Assembly (NCBI GenBank): GCA_034438015.1
Contig: DAOTTD010000230.1
Span: 3,421 to 67,420, forward strand
Origin: JACDAE01 sp034438015
Lineage (GTDB): Bacteria > Chloroflexota > Ktedonobacteria > Ktedonobacterales > Ktedonobacteraceae
Direction of reading: 5' to 3'
Length of the DNA stretch: 64,000 bases
Of the stretch, positions 32,586 through 41,251 are shown one piece after another. Positions within the stretch are counted from its first letter, which is position 1; each line of letters opens with the position of its first letter. The translations under genes were made by a program, and so were the position numbers. Under the pieces are notes generated by a model. It searched no databases, was not told where the DNA came from, and was given only the letters and a program-made list of their open reading frames with translations.

Positions 32586-34043
32586 ATGACGATAATGGAT
32601 TCGAATAGTTCAAATCGTGATCTCGAACGCTTGCGCGATGGAATCGACTCTGCCTGGGAGGAGGCCCGCAAATTCGGACTCGATCCGTTCCCGACGCATT
32701 TCGAGTTGGTGCCCGCTTCGATTATGTATGAGTTCGCTTCGTACAGCCTGCCGGGCCGCTTCAGCCACTGGACGCATGGTAAATCGTACTATCGCCAGAA
32801 GATGCAGTACGATCTCGGGCTGAGCAAGATCTATGAGATGGTGGTCAATACCAATCCCAGTTATGCCTTCCTGATGGATATGAACGACCTGCTGCAAAAT
32901 ACCTTTGTGGCGGCGCACGTCTTCGGGCATACCGATTTCTTCAAGAACAACGCGTACTTTCAGCATACCTCACGTCGCATGATCGATAAGGTGAGCATCC
33001 ACGCCGAGCGTATCGCGAAGTACGAGTTCGATCACGGCAAGGAGGAGGTCGAACATTTCCTGGATGCCGCCCTCTCCATTCAGGAGCACGTCGACTACAA
33101 TCTGCTGCTGCACGGCGACGAGCCAGGTAAAAAGGATGAGAAGTCCAAAGAGTCCATCACCGAGTACGACGATCTGTGGGGCCTGGAGAAAAAAGCGCGC
33201 AAGGCCGAGGAGGAGCGCGAGCGCTTCAACGTCAGGCCACCGAAGTTCCCGGAGAAGCCCGAAAAAGACATCTTGCTCTTCCTGATGCGCCACGCACCAC
33301 ACCTGCTGCCCTGGCAGCGCGATATTCTGGAGATCGTGCGCCTGGAGATGCTGTACTTCGTGCCACAGATGCAAACAAAGGTAATGAATGAAGGATGGGC
33401 CAGTATATGGCACTCGCGCATTATGCGCGAATTGGGCGAAAGGGGTATTATAACCGATTCGGAGATCATCGAATTCGCCCAGTTGCACTCCGGCGTCCTC
33501 TCACCCTCGCGCACCTCGCTCAATCCCTACTACATCGGCTTCAAGATGTTCGAGGATATCGAGCGGCGCTGGGATAGCCCCTCGACGGAGGAGCAGGATC
33601 GCCTCGGTCGCAAGACCGGCATGGGCCGCCAGAAGATCTTCGAGGTGCGCGAACTGGATAATGATGTCTCGTTCCTGCGCAACTACTTGACCGAGGATCT
33701 CATCAAAGACCTCGACCTGTACCTTTACAAAAAGGAGGGCGATGAGTGGGTTATTGTCGAGAAGAACTGGCAGAAGGTGCGCGACGGCATCGTCAATAGC
33801 ATGACGAACTTTGGCTATCCCTACCTGGTCATCGACAACGGCGACTATCGCGGCAATCGCGAACTATACATCAAGCACCTCTCTGAAGGCCAGGAACTGG
33901 ACCTGAACTACGCCGAGAAGACGCTCCAGTACGTCTACACGATGTGGGGTCGCCCCGTCCATCTCGAAACGATCTACGAGGGAAAGCGCATCCTCCTGAC
34001 CTACGATGGCGAGCGCAACTCGAAGAGCACACTGGAAAAGTAG
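32586..34043 (+). CDS. spoVR: SpoVR family protein
   Basis: 485 aa. The N-terminal GLDPFPTHFELVPASIMYEF and YSLPGRFSHWTHGKSYYRQK, plus VVAAHV-type and FGHTDFFKNNAYF blocks, identify SpoVR/YcgB. In Bacillus it acts in spore cortex formation; in enterics it belongs to the RpoS stress set together with YeaG and YeaH. AGGAGTG lies 6 nt before the ATG. It is the last gene of the prkA-yhbH-spoVR operon and is followed by a clear terminator at 34060-34095. Confidence 0.95.
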   Translation: MTIMDSNSSNRDLERLRDGIDSAWEEARKFGLDPFPTHFELVPASIMYEFASYSLPGRFSHWTHGKSYYRQKMQYDLGLSKIYEMVVNTNPSYAFLMDMNDLLQNTFVAAHVFGHTDFFKNNAYFQHTSRRMIDKVSIHAERIAKYEFDHGKEEVEHFLDAALSIQEHVDYNLLLHGDEPGKKDEKSKESITEYDDLWGLEKKARKAEEERERFNVRPPKFPEKPEKDILLFLMRHAPHLLPWQRDILEIVRLEMLYFVPQMQTKVMNEGWASIWHSRIMRELGERGIITDSEIIEFAQLHSGVLSPSRTSLNPYYIGFKMFEDIERRWDSPSTEEQDRLGRKTGMGRQKIFEVRELDNDVSFLRNYLTEDLIKDLDLYLYKKEGDEWVIVEKNWQKVRDGIVNSMTNFGYPYLVIDNGDYRGNRELYIKHLSEGQELDLNYAEKTLQYVYTMWGRPVHLETIYEGKRILLTYDGERNSKSTLEK

Positions 34044-34059
34044 GAAACAAATTTATGTA

Positions 34060-34095
34060 AACAGGGTGTCTCTTGAGATGGGACACTCTGTTTTT
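34060..34095 (+). terminator. Intrinsic terminator after spoVR
   Basis: AACAGGGTGTC (34060-34070) pairs with GACACTCTGTT (34082-34092, one G-U) and is followed by a T run. Confidence 0.8.
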
Positions 34096-34122
34096 ATGAG
34101 TAATAAATCAGGAGAAGCAGCA

Positions 34123-34347
34123 ATGCAAGTAGTGAAATTGCGCAAAGTAGGTGACGCCGTAACCGTCACGCTTCCAGAGTCGGTATTGGAGGCGCTACAA
34201 TTGCATGAAAACGATGAGGTAGCGATCGAGATTACTCAGGACCATATCATCCTGACGCGAGCGACACAAGATTTTCAAGATGCCTGGGTCGCCTACCCAA
34301 AAATTGAACCTCGTTATAGTAATGCGAATCGTAAGTTAGGTGAATAA
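34123..34347 (+). CDS. AbrB/MazE-type antitoxin-like protein without visible toxin
   Basis: 74 aa. MQVVKLRKVGDAVTVTLPES and the following LQLHENDEVAIEIT form a SpoVT/AbrB swapped-hairpin DNA-binding domain as found in MazE antitoxins; the tail DAWVAYPKIEPRY would be the toxin-binding part. The ATG at 34123 is set by AGGAG 8 nt upstream; earlier in-frame ATGs overlap the spoVR terminator. No MazF, PIN or other toxin follows: the next gene is DUF488, behind its own promoter. It may be an orphan antitoxin or a plain transcription factor. Confidence 0.75.
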   Translation: MQVVKLRKVGDAVTVTLPESVLEALQLHENDEVAIEITQDHIILTRATQDFQDAWVAYPKIEPRYSNANRKLGE

Positions 34348-34372
34348 ATTTTATGGTGCGGTTTTTTGAGGA

Positions 34373-34401
34373 TTGACGAAGCAAAAATGTTTTAGTATAC
34401 T
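34373..34401 (+). promoter_or_regulatory. Sigma70-type promoter of the DUF488 cluster (TTGACG-17-TATACT)
   Basis: TTGACG at 34373-34378 and TATACT at 34396-34401 with an optimal 17-bp spacer. Transcription would start near 34408, just before the first DUF488 gene. Confidence 0.75.
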
Positions 34402-34424
34402 TGTTCTAAATCATTTTTTACTCT

Positions 34425-35030
34425 ATGGGACAAACGATGTTGGAGGATGGTGTGGCACAGATCCCAATCTACACAATCGGGCACGGCAATCGTACCCTGG
34501 AAGAATTTATCTCCTTGCTACGGCGCTACGAGATCGCGTTCGTCATCGATGTGCGCTCCCAGCCCCATTCGCGCTATACCCCCCACTTCTCGCGCGAAGT
34601 CTTGGAGATTTCTCTGCAACAACAGCAGATGCGCTACGTCTTTATGGGCGATACTCTGGGTGGACGCCCGGAAGATGATGGATGTTATGTAAATGGGAAG
34701 CCGGAGTATGCTATCATCAAGACAAAACATTTCTTCTTGCAAGGCATCGAGCGCTTACGCACCGCCTGGGAGAAGCAGCTTCGTGTCGCCGTGCTGTGCT
34801 CCGAAGCGAAGCCCCAGCAGTGTCATCGCAGCAAACTGATTGGCAATACCCTCGTCGAGCAGGGCGTCGCCGTAGCCCATATTGACGAGCATGGATTGTG
34901 TAAAGAACAGGCGGAGATCAATGCCTTGCTGACCGGCGGGCAGCAGTTGCTGTTTGCGGACCTCTCGCCTGTAGATGTTAGTGGGAAGATAGGCCGTGCT
35001 CGTAAGAGGACGCAAGGGAGGGAGCGCTAG
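34425..35030 (+). CDS. DUF488 family protein, first of two
   Basis: 201 aa. IYTIGHGNRTLEEFISLLRR, FVIDVRSQPHSRYTPHFSRE, a YVFMGDTLGGRP block and the late VLCSEAKPQQCHRSKLIGNT with Cys-x-Glu ... Cys-His-Arg identify DUF488. The Cys/His/Arg set suggests an active site acting on a nucleic acid or nucleotide, but no reaction is established. Start is uncertain: ATG 34425 lacks a ribosome site, whereas GTG 34452 follows GGAGG by 5 nt. It heads a tight set with a second DUF488 gene and a dual-OB-like gene. Confidence 0.82.
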   Translation: MGQTMLEDGVAQIPIYTIGHGNRTLEEFISLLRRYEIAFVIDVRSQPHSRYTPHFSREVLEISLQQQQMRYVFMGDTLGGRPEDDGCYVNGKPEYAIIKTKHFFLQGIERLRTAWEKQLRVAVLCSEAKPQQCHRSKLIGNTLVEQGVAVAHIDEHGLCKEQAEINALLTGGQQLLFADLSPVDVSGKIGRARKRTQGRER

Positions 35031-35519
35031 GTGCAGCCGAAGATTGTGACGCTGGGCGCTCATGGTCTGGAGCGCGATAGCTTTTTTCAAGCATTGGTGG
35101 ATGCGCACGTCGATGTCTTTTGCGACCTGCGCCGCCGACGGGGCATGCGCGGCACCCAGTATGCCTACGCCAATAGTGAGCGCCTCCAGCGGCGGCTGGA
35201 TGAACTGGGTATTCGCTATGTCTCTCTAAAAGATCTTGCGCCCTCCGATGAACTGCGTGCAAAGCAGTACGCGGAGGATAAGTTGCAACGTGTGACGAAG
35301 AGAATGCGCGTGGAGTTGGCGCAGCACTATATCGATGCTTACGAGCAGGAAAATCTCTCCTCGTTTGACCCAGCCGAATTTCTCGCCCGCGTCGGACCGG
35401 ACGCAAAAGTTATCTGTCTGTTCTGCGTCGAGCGCGAGCCCGCTGCCTGCCACCGCTTTCTCGTTGCGCAGCGCCTGTCAGACGATCTGAGCTTAGAAGT
35501 TGAACATATACGACCATGA
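35031..35519 (+). CDS. DUF488 family protein, second of two
   Basis: 162 aa. A divergent DUF488: IVTLGAHGLERDSFFQALVD, VFCDLRRRRGMRGTQYAYAN, YVSLKDLAPSDELRAKQYAE and a late CLFCVEREPAACHRFLVAQR with the same Cys-x-Glu ... Cys-His-Arg set. It starts with GTG immediately after the stop of the first DUF488 gene, with GGGAGGGAG upstream, so the two are coupled. The pair belongs to two different DUF488 subtypes (the LGG type and the LAP type), so they are not recent duplicates. They may act as a heteromer. Confidence 0.8.
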   Translation: MQPKIVTLGAHGLERDSFFQALVDAHVDVFCDLRRRRGMRGTQYAYANSERLQRRLDELGIRYVSLKDLAPSDELRAKQYAEDKLQRVTKRMRVELAQHYIDAYEQENLSSFDPAEFLARVGPDAKVICLFCVEREPAACHRFLVAQRLSDDLSLEVEHIRP

Positions 35520-35577
35520 TAATGCTCCATCAAAGATAAGGATTGTAAGATAGAACTATACTGTAGGGAGGTCACAT

Positions 35578-36210
35578 GTGGAAAGGGTATTAATTGTCGC
35601 GAAGACACACATGAACATTGGTGCCTGCGTGGGTGGATTACTGATGAATACCGACCGGCATATTCGACTGCTCACGCCGGATCGCACCAAACAACCAGAG
35701 GAGACGCCGTACGATGTTGGACAGCTGTGGGATATAGAGTTTCGCCTGACCGGCGTTGATCGTCCCCACATTGAGAATGTTGTCGTGACGCGCGAGCAAT
35801 TTTACGGCATGCAGCCAGATCTACGCGAGACGCTGCTGCGTCGGGTGCAGCCCTGGCGAGGAATGCCGTGGCGCTTATTCGACGGTATGCTGAGGACGGA
35901 GGAAAAGAGCTGTTACATCGCCAGAGCGGGACGCCTTCCCAGGTGCAGCGTCGGCTACTGGCTGCCAGATGAGCCGCTGACTCTTATCTATCAGCGCGAC
36001 AAACCTTACTATCAGCTTGAATACGCTCCTCGTAGCGTAGGCCGCAACTGGTGTGCAGGCGTTCTCTACATACGTTATGTTGGTTTTGCCGAGCCATTGC
36101 CCTGTATTCCTGCTCATACGCTATTGCGCGTATCACTGGCACGCTGGTGGAAACCCGAGTGGGCACCTGACGAGCGCTGTTATTTGCAACTGTCCGGATG
36201 GTACATATAG
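35578..36210 (+). CDS. Dual-OB-like domain protein linked to DUF488 genes
   Basis: 210 aa, GTG start with GGGAGGT 5 nt upstream. RVLIVAKTHMNIGACVGGLL, RHIRLLTPDRTKQPEETPYD and WDIEFRLTGVDRPHIENVVV resemble the dual OB-fold (DuOB) family, whose members often begin with a short strand, a Gly-rich turn and a central pro-His-x-Glu-Asn motif. The C-terminal half (SVGYWLPDEPLTLIYQRDKP, YIRYVGF) would be the second OB fold. Nucleic-acid binding is implied by the fold. It sits 58 bp after the DUF488 pair. The family call is by eye and moderately sure. Confidence 0.6.
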   Translation: MERVLIVAKTHMNIGACVGGLLMNTDRHIRLLTPDRTKQPEETPYDVGQLWDIEFRLTGVDRPHIENVVVTREQFYGMQPDLRETLLRRVQPWRGMPWRLFDGMLRTEEKSCYIARAGRLPRCSVGYWLPDEPLTLIYQRDKPYYQLEYAPRSVGRNWCAGVLYIRYVGFAEPLPCIPAHTLLRVSLARWWKPEWAPDERCYLQLSGWYI

Positions 36211-36330
36211 TTTGCTTCCTGGAAGGTATAGTTGCGCAAGAAAACTACAATGTGCATAGCTCATATTTTTGCGCATTTCTTGAGGTACCTTTGAGGTATC
36301 TCGTGCGTAGATACTATTGTATCTGTCATA

Positions 36331-36359
36331 GTGATACCACTTCTCAACGGTGATACCAC
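36331..36359. promoter_or_regulatory. Direct repeats GTGATACCAC upstream of membrane protein gene
   Basis: GTGATACCAC at 36331-36340 and 36350-36359, 19 bp apart, just before a TATAAA (about 36362). A related GAGGTA(C/T)C pair lies at 36281-36300. Possibly an operator or activator site. Confidence 0.4.
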
Positions 36360-36383
36360 ATATAAAAACTAGGAGTGATTTTT

Positions 36384-38303
36384 ATGGGTCTCTTCCTGTT
36401 AGCACTCATCGGGACGCTCATCGTTATGGCCGTCCTCTGCATCGGGCGCTTTGCCTTTGGCCGCCGCGAGCAATTTGACAGAAGGAAGTTTCTACGCTGG
36501 TTTATTAGCTACTTCATCTTCAACTATCTTGTTTGTCTGGCTATCCTCTACTTCACCGAACCAGCGCTGACGGGTCCCTTCTGGGGCTGGCAATGGGTTC
36601 TCTGGCCGCTGACCTTTAGCAGCATCGGCAATCTCTTCGCCTTTGCCGCCCCCGCTGTGGGCGTGCTGGAGGAAGCGGCGGCGATCAGTCAGGGCGGGCG
36701 GGCGCGCTCTTCGAATAGTAGCGTGTCCAGTCGCATGCCTTCACAGTACTCGCGCGGTTCCATCGCGGCGGGCGTCTTCGGCCTGATCGTCGTTGGCGTC
36801 ATTGGCATCGTAGCGGCAATTCTGATCACTATCTTTACAACCTGGTTCGATTATAACGCGAAGGCGCTGGCGGCGATCCCCAATGTCAAAATGCACGCCT
36901 CGCCCGTCCTGCCTCCCACCGATGCCAACAATATCGTACTGGTGAGCCAGAGCGTGGCGGCTTATAAAGGCCAGCAGGTCCTCGGCTCGACCGGGCAGAA
37001 CCTCGGCTCGGCCTATGGCCTCGATCCAGGTAGCTATACCTTGCAATCGATCAACCATCACCTGTACTACGTTGCTCCGTTGAACTACAACAACATTTTC
37101 AACAATCTATCCAGTCCCACGACGCCTGGCTTTGTAGTTGTCGATGCGGAGAATCCGCAGGCGGTGCCCCAGTTGCGTACTGAGGCGACGCAGGCTGGTA
37201 CCTCGCTGCGCTACCTCCCCGGCGCGCTGCTCAACCAGGATCTACTGCGCCACGTCTACCTGAGCGGTTACACATATGGTAAGTTGCTTGATCCGACGCT
37301 GGAGCTGGATGATAGTTTCCATCCTTACTGGACGATCTCGCTTATGCAGCCCATTCGCGGCTACGTCGGCGATACGCTGACGTATGTTTTGCTCGTTAAT
37401 GCGCACACGGGCGAGATCACCAAATACAAGCCACAGGATGTGCCTTCATGGGTCGATCGTGTGATGCCTGCCGATACTGTCTCGCAGTACCTGCAATGGT
37501 GGGGCCTCTATCATTCCGCGCCCTGGTTCAATCCTTCTGGCCAGGGACAGCAGAAACCGGCCAGCGGTCCTGAATTGCTGTACAATAATGTGGATAATCC
37601 TGTCTGGCTCATTCCGATGACCTCGTCGTCGGCGAATGATAACTCGAGTACAGGCATCTTCCTCTTCGATACCCATGCGAATCACGGGGATTTCTATCCT
37701 CTGGCGGGTCTGGGTATCGGTGATAATGTGCAGAGCACCTTCTCGTCCACACGCGCCAATATTCGTAACTATAATGTGGCGAGCGTCCAGTTGTACCAGA
37801 TCTATGGTGTGCCCACCTGGGTCGCGATCTACGTACAAAGCACAAACAGTGGAGATATCTTCCAGGCTGTTGGCGTCGTTGATGCGAGGAATCTCAACGG
37901 CGGCAATGTGCAGTTCGAGGCGTCTCTGCCGCAGGCCTTGCAGGATTATCAACAGTGGCTGGTTCAACAGGGGAACGGGACCCAACCGTCAGGAGGAGGT
38001 ATTACGACGCAGACCGTCAGGGGCAAGGTGCTGCGCATCTCGTCTGTGCAGCAGGGCACCAATACCGTCTACTATATTCAGGTCCAGGGTCAGAGCGTGA
38101 TCTTTACCGCGAACCTCTCGCTCTCATCCAAGCTGCCGCTCGTGCAACCCGGCGATACCATTATGGGCACTTACCTGCCAGGAGGGACGGTGATCCAGCT
38201 CAAGACCTTCGACGATACAACTATCAATCTAGGTGCGCCTACGCCTGGTGCAACTCCGGTCGCAACGCCCGCCGTCACCCCTACAGCGGTGCCTAAAAAG
38301 TAG
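36384..38303 (+). CDS. Large membrane-anchored protein with extracellular domain
   Basis: 639 aa. Helices near residues 1-20 (GLFLLALIGTLIVMAVLCIG), 38-56, 65-90 and 127-152 (VFGLIVVGVIGIVAAILITI) precede a ~450-residue domain probably outside the cell, with many Asn/Gln/Tyr and short strand patterns, and a Pro/Ala/Thr tail (TPGATPVATPAVTPTAVPKK). AGGAG lies 8 nt before the ATG at 36384. No recognised enzyme motif; a WVAIYVQST-like and a repeated YxxQ pattern do not identify it. It is flanked by the DUF488 cluster and a DUF2203 gene but has its own control region. Confidence 0.75.
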   Translation: MGLFLLALIGTLIVMAVLCIGRFAFGRREQFDRRKFLRWFISYFIFNYLVCLAILYFTEPALTGPFWGWQWVLWPLTFSSIGNLFAFAAPAVGVLEEAAAISQGGRARSSNSSVSSRMPSQYSRGSIAAGVFGLIVVGVIGIVAAILITIFTTWFDYNAKALAAIPNVKMHASPVLPPTDANNIVLVSQSVAAYKGQQVLGSTGQNLGSAYGLDPGSYTLQSINHHLYYVAPLNYNNIFNNLSSPTTPGFVVVDAENPQAVPQLRTEATQAGTSLRYLPGALLNQDLLRHVYLSGYTYGKLLDPTLELDDSFHPYWTISLMQPIRGYVGDTLTYVLLVNAHTGEITKYKPQDVPSWVDRVMPADTVSQYLQWWGLYHSAPWFNPSGQGQQKPASGPELLYNNVDNPVWLIPMTSSSANDNSSTGIFLFDTHANHGDFYPLAGLGIGDNVQSTFSSTRANIRNYNVASVQLYQIYGVPTWVAIYVQSTNSGDIFQAVGVVDARNLNGGNVQFEASLPQALQDYQQWLVQQGNGTQPSGGGITTQTVRGKVLRISSVQQGTNTVYYIQVQGQSVIFTANLSLSSKLPLVQPGDTIMGTYLPGGTVIQLKTFDDTTINLGAPTPGATPVATPAVTPTAVPKK

Positions 38304-38319
38304 TGCGTTCCATAATAAT

Positions 38320-38353
38320 CCTGGGAGCGTGGGACGCGTCCTACGCTCTCAGG
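38320..38353 (+). terminator. Terminator-like hairpin after the membrane protein gene
   Basis: CCTGGGAGCGT (38320-38330) pairs with ACGCTCTCAGG (38343-38353) with one mismatch, followed by TTGTCTG; the T-tract is weak. Confidence 0.5.
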
Positions 38354-38469
38354 TTGTCTGTCGCGCTGGACACCATCATAGTGCGAAAAGTTCATAGGGG
38401 GATGATAGAGTATGGTATTATAGGGTCAGAGAGACGCGGATTACGCAGTGTCTATTGCGGGAGGTAATT

Positions 38470-38862
38470 ATGACGCGCTACTTCACGCGTGAGGAGGCGG
38501 AGGCACTCTTACCTGAAATTACTATTGTGTTGCGCAAGGTACAGGATGGGCGCGAACAGATGCGCGCTATTGAAGAGGAACTCGAGGCCCTACAGGTTCA
38601 GGCAATGGGCAATGGGCATCATCTTTTTGGTCGTATTACGGGTTTACAAAGTGAGATGGAAGCCTCTATTCAAGTGCTTCGTGCTGCGATCGATGAACTG
38701 CTAGAGTTCGGTTGCGAACTGAAGGACCCTGACACAGGGCTGATAGATTTTCTGAGTCTTCGCGGTGGTCGCGAGGTCTATCTATGCTGGCGACTGGGCG
38801 AGGATCGTATTCGTTTCTGGCATGATCTTGATGGCGGTTTCGCGGGCCGCCAACCGCTATGA
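38470..38862 (+). CDS. DUF2203 family protein
   Basis: 130 aa. RYFTREEAEALLPEITIVLR at the start, FGCELKDPDTGLIDFLSLRG, then VYLCWRLGEDRIRFWHDLDG and GFAGRQP at the end: the complete DUF2203 pattern. Function unknown; conserved Cys, Trp, Glu and His near the C-terminus suggest metal or ligand binding. The ATG at 38470 has GGGAGGT 5 nt upstream. Its stop overlaps the start of prmC (ATGA), so the two are translationally coupled. Confidence 0.85.
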   Translation: MTRYFTREEAEALLPEITIVLRKVQDGREQMRAIEEELEALQVQAMGNGHHLFGRITGLQSEMEASIQVLRAAIDELLEFGCELKDPDTGLIDFLSLRGGREVYLCWRLGEDRIRFWHDLDGGFAGRQPL

Positions 38863-39737
38863 TGAGTGCATGTATGACGATTAGAGATGTGGTAGAGCAG
38901 GGCGCACAGATCCTGGCGCGGGCGCACGTTGCGAATGCGCGCCGCGATGCCCAGGTGCTGCTTAGTTCTGTCCTGGGCGTCGAGCGCACAACTCTCTATG
39001 CCTATCCTGAGCGCGAGGTGACGCCCGAGCAGGCCGAACGCTTCTTTCAACTGATCACGCGGCGCGGGGAGGGCGCACCCGTGGCTTATCTGCTCGGCAA
39101 CAAAGAGTTCTATGGCCGCAACTTTCTGGTAGATCGGCGCGTGCTCATTCCACGCCCGGAGACGGAGATACTGGTGGAGGCAGCTCTGGCTGTCGTGCGC
39201 CGCAAGCTCTCCGCCGGACAGGTTCCGGTCGTGGCGGATATCGGGACCGGTAGCGGTGCCATCCCCATCACGATCGCTGCAGAGGAGCCGCATCTCCCAT
39301 ATCTCTACGCCTGCGACATATCGTCCGACGCGTTGGCGGTTGCGTATCTCAATTGCGTATATCATCATGTGGAGGAACGGGTGCGTCTGCTGCAAGGGGA
39401 CCTGCTGGAACCATTGCCCGAAGCCGTGGACCTGCTGACCGCCAATCTCCCTTATGTAGGGACACAAGAGATGGCGATCCTGGAGCACGATGTGAAGGAC
39501 TATGAGCCGCCCCTGGCGCTTTTTAGCGGTGTCGAGGGCCTGGATCTCTTGCAGCGTCTCTGCAGAGATGCCCAGCGGTCGGCTATCCTGAAGCCCGGCG
39601 CGGTGATGTTATTGGAGATCGGCTATCAGCAGCGAGAGCCGCTGACCCGTCTGCTGCATGAACTCTGGCCGCAGGTAACGATAACATATCAACAGGATTA
39701 CTCCGGCTGGGATCGCCTGCTGCAACTCGCGCTCTAA
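38859..39737 (+). CDS. prmC: Release factor glutamine methyltransferase (PrmC/HemK)
   Basis: 292 aa. N-terminal helical recognition domain (RRDAQVLLSSVLGVERTTLY), then VAYLLGNKEFYGRNFLVDRR and VLIPRPETEILVEAAL, ADIGTGSGAIPITIAAE (SAM motif) and LLTANLPYVGTQEM. The enzyme methylates the Gln of the GGQ motif of release factors RF1/RF2. The usual NPPY catalytic motif reads NLPY here, a variant known in the family. Start overlaps the DUF2203 stop; ATGs at 38862 and 38874 are alternatives. No prfA is adjacent. Confidence 0.9.
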   Translation: MMSACMTIRDVVEQGAQILARAHVANARRDAQVLLSSVLGVERTTLYAYPEREVTPEQAERFFQLITRRGEGAPVAYLLGNKEFYGRNFLVDRRVLIPRPETEILVEAALAVVRRKLSAGQVPVVADIGTGSGAIPITIAAEEPHLPYLYACDISSDALAVAYLNCVYHHVEERVRLLQGDLLEPLPEAVDLLTANLPYVGTQEMAILEHDVKDYEPPLALFSGVEGLDLLQRLCRDAQRSAILKPGAVMLLEIGYQQREPLTRLLHELWPQVTITYQQDYSGWDRLLQLAL

Positions 39738-39909
39738 TCATTCTCTGGATAATTATTCAGGCACTGGTACATTGGTAACTGATGCTATAAAGAATCGGTC
39801 TCTCTCCGTTTCTATAGAAAGAGACTATGGGGTCTAACCAAATAGATAGGGAATGTTTGTTGTCCTGGCAAAACGCACTACTACTTTCCAAAGTAGGGGG
39901 TCATTAATT

Positions 39910-41238
39910 ATGACGATGGCGTATATCGTTCATACACAACTGTTTGTATCTCTTCCTTCTTTTTTTATATCCAATAATGTGGTGTTACTGGCGCTGGGCG
40001 GGGCCTGTGCATTTCTATTATCATATCTGCTGACGTTCGGTGTGATCGCTGTGGCGCGCCATTTCGACTTGCTTGATCGCTCCACACCTGAACGCAAACG
40101 CGAGCACAAGATACCAGTGCCACGCCTGGGCGGGGTCGCGATGTACGTGGCCTTTGTCGTAGCTTCATTGGTCTTCTACGCGAACGATCCAGAGCTGCAG
40201 CACAAGGAGTTTGTGATCTACTGGCTCCTGCTCGCCAGCGCGACGCTGACTGTGATTGTGAATGCCTACGACGATATCAAGGGCCTGAAACCACTGACCA
40301 AATTGATCGCTCAGACGGTCGCTGTCTTGATCATCCTGGGACCCTGGTTCGCCGATATGAAGTTTCACGGGGTGCTCCTGTTCGGCTTCAGCAATCCCTT
40401 CGGCATCATCAGCACTGGATACCAGCCCTGGTTCTTGCGGCCCGAGATCACGCTCTTTATCAGTCCTCCCGACGGTCAATTGCCTGCTATCTCGCTGCTC
40501 GCTATCCCAGCCGTTCTGCTTACCTGGTTCTGGATCGTGGGGATGATGAATACCATCAACTGGATCGATGGCATGGATGGTCTGGCGACCGGGGTGGTGG
40601 GCTTTACGGCCCTCTTTATTGCGATCATTAGTTGGACGCTGGGACAGCATACGATCGCTATCCTCTCCGCGATCTTTACCGGGGCCGTCTTTGGCTTCTT
40701 GCCGCACAACTGGAATCCCGCGCGGATCTTTATGGGGGATAGCGGTTCCCAGTTTATCGGGCTGGGTCTGGCGGTGCTCTCGATTATGGGAGGTGCTAAG
40801 ATCGCACTGGCCCTGATGGTGCTCGGCATCCCCATTCTCGACGTGGCCCTGGTGATGATCAACCGCGTGCGTCGCGGACAACGACCCTGGCACTACGATA
40901 CCACGCACCTGCACCAGCGCTTGAGGTCGACCGGCTGGACCGTGCGACAGATCTGTTACGTGCTCTATGGCCTGACCATCCTGTTTGGCGTCCTGGCTGT
41001 TGTATTCAAGCATGCGCTCAAGTTTGTCGGCCTGGGCATAGTCGTGCTGGCGATGGCGGCGCTCATCTTCTGGATCGACTATAGTCAGCGTCAGGGCGGT
41101 GGCCGTATCAGACTCGGTGGTCCCGATCCCGAGCCACCTGATCCTGTGGAGACTCCTCTCCCCGAAAAGCCGTCCCAGCTGCAGGAATCTGTTGAGAGGA
41201 CAGCCATTCCTGTTGAAGAGGGGAAGCATAATGCGTAG
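39910..41238 (+). CDS. WecA/MraY-type polyprenyl-phosphate sugar-1-phosphate transferase
   Basis: 442 aa, about ten membrane helices. Family markers: LLDRSTPERKREHKIPVPRL followed by GGVAMYV, NAYDDIKGLKPLTKLI with the catalytic DD, NWIDGMDGLATGVVGFTALF, IFMGDSGSQFIGLGLA, and a HYDTTHLHQRLRSTG cytoplasmic loop with the His residues. It moves a UDP-sugar phosphate onto a lipid carrier, starting cell-wall polymer, teichoic-like or O-antigen synthesis. The exact sugar is unclear, but WecA/TagO is more likely than MraY because no mur cluster is near. Start at 39910 is preceded by a GGGGG site. A Pro-rich tail follows the last helix. Confidence 0.88.
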   Translation: MTMAYIVHTQLFVSLPSFFISNNVVLLALGGACAFLLSYLLTFGVIAVARHFDLLDRSTPERKREHKIPVPRLGGVAMYVAFVVASLVFYANDPELQHKEFVIYWLLLASATLTVIVNAYDDIKGLKPLTKLIAQTVAVLIILGPWFADMKFHGVLLFGFSNPFGIISTGYQPWFLRPEITLFISPPDGQLPAISLLAIPAVLLTWFWIVGMMNTINWIDGMDGLATGVVGFTALFIAIISWTLGQHTIAILSAIFTGAVFGFLPHNWNPARIFMGDSGSQFIGLGLAVLSIMGGAKIALALMVLGIPILDVALVMINRVRRGQRPWHYDTTHLHQRLRSTGWTVRQICYVLYGLTILFGVLAVVFKHALKFVGLGIVVLAMAALIFWIDYSQRQGGGRIRLGGPDPEPPDPVETPLPEKPSQLQESVERTAIPVEEGKHNA

Positions 41239-41251
41239 GGAGGCCGACCCC

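Noticed and set aside
34123..35030. Toxin-antitoxin pair of the AbrB-type gene and the first DUF488 gene
   Set aside because: A strong separate promoter lies between them, and DUF488 is not a known toxin fold; kept only as a weak possibility.
40165..41229. 354-codon minus-strand frame opposite the WecA/MraY-type gene
   Set aside because: Shadow frame with a His/Gln/Asp-rich, low-quality product and no ribosome site.
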